DNA from: Candidatus Hydrogenedens terephthalaticus JGI OTU-1
Lineage (GTDB): Bacteria; Hydrogenedentota; Hydrogenedentia; Hydrogenedentales; Hydrogenedentaceae
Assembly: GCA_000493945.1 (NCBI GenBank)
Contig: AWNW01000044.1
Span: 1-13,049, forward strand
Direction of reading: 5' to 3'
Length of the DNA: 13,049 bases
The notes beneath the pieces were generated by a model that was not told the DNA's origin, did not search any database, and saw only the letters and a program-made list of their open reading frames with translations. The position numbers and the translations under genes were made by a program. Shown here one piece after another: positions 11,916-13,049 of this stretch. Every line of letters begins with the position of its first letter. Position 1 is the stretch's first letter.

Positions 11916-12977
11916 ATGAACCGTTACCTACAAGAACAATTTATTTATCAGAAACTGAATATGATTATGGAATATCAGAAAATAAAAAATCAAGAAAGTA
12001 AATATTTTAAGACGGTTAAAGAAATGTGTTATTTCTATGGTATATCTCGTAAAACCTTTTATAAGTATTTGAAGCGATATAAGAATAGTCATCAGAATTC
12101 GGAAAGCTTATTACCTCAATCGAGACGACCCAAGACGAATCGGAATATGCCCTCCAAAGAATTGGAACGACTGATAGTGAAGCTGCGAAAGAAGTTAGGC
12201 TATTCCGCCCTTCTAATCAGCATGATCCTTCGGAAAAGAGGAATCAGTCGAATCAGTGAATTTGGCGTATATCAGGTATTCAAAAGATATCGTATCAGTT
12301 CTCGGTATGAAAAGAAATATAAAAAGAACATTCCCAAACGGTATGAGAAGCAACAACCTTGGGAACTCATTCATATTGATGATAAGAGAGTTGCGAATGT
12401 GAAAGGAGAAGACCCGAAGCAGAAGCGATATTCGTTCAAAGCAGTAGATGACTGCACCCGGTTTAAGTTTACCAAAGAGTATCCGGATAAAACCGCCCAG
12501 TCCGCCTGTGATTTCTTACAGTATGTCGTTCAGGAGATAAAAAAGCTCGACCCCGAGGCTCAAATATCTGCGGTTCTCACGGACAATGGGAAAGCCTATA
12601 CCTGCAAAACTCAAAAGGGTAGAAAAAATCATCCGTTCGAAAAAACCTGTAAACAACTCGGTATAAAACACAAACGAACCCAAATCAGAAGACCTCAGAC
12701 CAACGGAAAAGTCGAATACGCTCATTACCTCTATGATAAAGAGTTCTATCGGAAAACCAAATTTCTTTCTTTCGCAGACCGAGAAAAAAAGTTAAAATCT
12801 TTTACCAACCAATTAAACTACCTAATACCCAGCATGGCTCTCAAGGGCTTAACTCCCTATGAAAAATGGCTATCGACAACAACAAAAATAGATTTGTCTG
12901 TAGAACAACACTATGCTATAAAATATATCCAACAGAACTATAGAAAGGAGGTGATTAATGAAAAACTCGCCAGCTGA
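11916..12977 (+). CDS. IS481-family DDE transposase
   Basis: 353 residues from ATG 11916. It catalyses cut or copy transfer of its IS. The N-terminal helix-turn-helix region (about 30-56, FKTVKEMCYFYGISRKTFYK) should bind the terminal repeats. A second HTH-like part follows (about 80-125). The rve/integrase-core domain (about 148-320) has the acidic triad D155 (HIDDKR), D223 (LTDNG) and E267 (QTNGKVEYAH). The spacing D-43-E is longer than the usual 35, through an insert with 'KTQKGRKNHPFEKTCK'. A full 3' end ('LKGLTPYEKW') is present, with no stop or frameshift, so it may be active. Start chosen by the AAGGAGGT site. Confidence 0.92.
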   Translation: MNRYLQEQFIYQKLNMIMEYQKIKNQESKYFKTVKEMCYFYGISRKTFYKYLKRYKNSHQNSESLLPQSRRPKTNRNMPSKELERLIVKLRKKLGYSALLISMILRKRGISRISEFGVYQVFKRYRISSRYEKKYKKNIPKRYEKQQPWELIHIDDKRVANVKGEDPKQKRYSFKAVDDCTRFKFTKEYPDKTAQSACDFLQYVVQEIKKLDPEAQISAVLTDNGKAYTCKTQKGRKNHPFEKTCKQLGIKHKRTQIRRPQTNGKVEYAHYLYDKEFYRKTKFLSFADREKKLKSFTNQLNYLIPSMALKGLTPYEKWLSTTTKIDLSVEQHYAIKYIQQNYRKEVINEKLAS

Positions 12978-13005
12978 TTATATATACCTGTTACCTATGT
13001 CCTAA
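12958..13005 (+). other. 15-residue frame with a strong ribosome site at the IS right end
   Basis: AAGGAGGTGAT (12945-12955), the best Shine-Dalgarno match in the window, sits just before ATG 12958. The frame reads MKNSPADYIYLLPMS and stops with TAA at 13003-13005, inside the terminal repeat. It overlaps the transposase end by 20 bases in another frame. The site may be chance within the codons for RKEVI, but the solo end at 1963-2029 has the same arrangement. Confidence 0.3.
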
Positions 13006-13007
13006 AG
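12989..13007 (-). repeat. IS right terminal inverted repeat
   Basis: On the plus strand TGTTACCTATGTCCTAAAG. It lies 11 bases after the transposase stop. The same motif, with changes, occurs alone at 2008-2026. Confidence 0.85.
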
Positions 13008-13049
13008 GTGATCAATTAATTTTTTTTGACCATAACGAAACAAGTTGCC

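Larger units (their letters stand above)
11843..13007 (+). mobile_element. IS481-family insertion sequence, apparently complete
   Basis: About 1.16 kb with one intact transposase gene. The left end CTATAGGACATAGGTAACA (11843-11861) and the reverse complement of the right end CTTTAGGACATAGGTAACA (12989-13007) match at 18 of 19 bases, 16 of them contiguous (TAGGACATAGGTAACA). The exact outer limits are uncertain by a few bases because no target duplication is seen. A decayed relative's right end lies at 1963-2029. Confidence 0.85.

Noticed and set aside
11835..13015. Target-site duplication flanking the IS
   Set aside because: The bases left (atgaagaa) and right (gtgatcaa) do not match for any plausible choice of ends.

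Overview
The window is an AT-rich bacterial chromosomal segment. The best clue to the host is the protein on 4114-6534. Its glutamate/glycine-rich linker, followed by duplicated C-terminal modules with a 'DW.I.LSELLR.IQFFN.GGYH' core, resembles cell-surface proteins I associate with Candidatus Hydrogenedentes and neighbouring Planctomycetes/Verrucomicrobia-type lineages. This is recall and inference, with no 16S or marker gene here to confirm it. All extracellular machinery seen fits a Gram-negative heterotroph that degrades polysaccharides.

Layout. Positions 1-2161 hold no convincing gene. They are a patchwork of dispersed repeats: a composite of about 120-190 bp in three copies, a 74-bp block in three copies each followed by a different hairpin, GTGTCCTCTGTG-type words that fold into long palindromes, and a decayed insertion-sequence end at 1963-2029. 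Then comes a plus-strand gene (2193-4007) for an XPB/Ssl2-type helicase-associated-domain protein; its 5' end is frame-shifted at a run of nine G. A terminator hairpin at 4086-4112 separates it from the convergent gene 4114-6534 (minus). That gene encodes a secreted multidomain protein: signal peptide, three InlB-like repeats, four PASTA repeats, an EG linker and two dockerin-like modules. Divergent from it, with 112 bp between, is a 1131-residue secreted glycoside hydrolase of clan GH-A type (6647-10042).

After an AT-rich gap (10043-10646) the content changes to mobile and defence material. A Mrr-like restriction endonuclease gene (10647-11599) is read in two frames, and the junction falls exactly on an in-phase T TTT TTA heptamer. 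It is followed by a complete-looking IS481-family element (about 11843-13007) with an intact DDE transposase and matching terminal inverted repeats.

How it fits together: the PASTA/InlB surface protein and the glycoside hydrolase are divergent neighbours, both exported, and could share regulation and a role in attachment to and breakdown of polysaccharide. The helicase-associated protein is unrelated. The most unusual points are the two frame junctions (G9 and T TTT TTA), the exact 68-residue cysteine-paired PASTA array, and the IS-end fossil at 1963-2029. The fossil keeps the same outward-facing Shine-Dalgarno/ATG geometry as the right end of the intact IS about 11 kb away.
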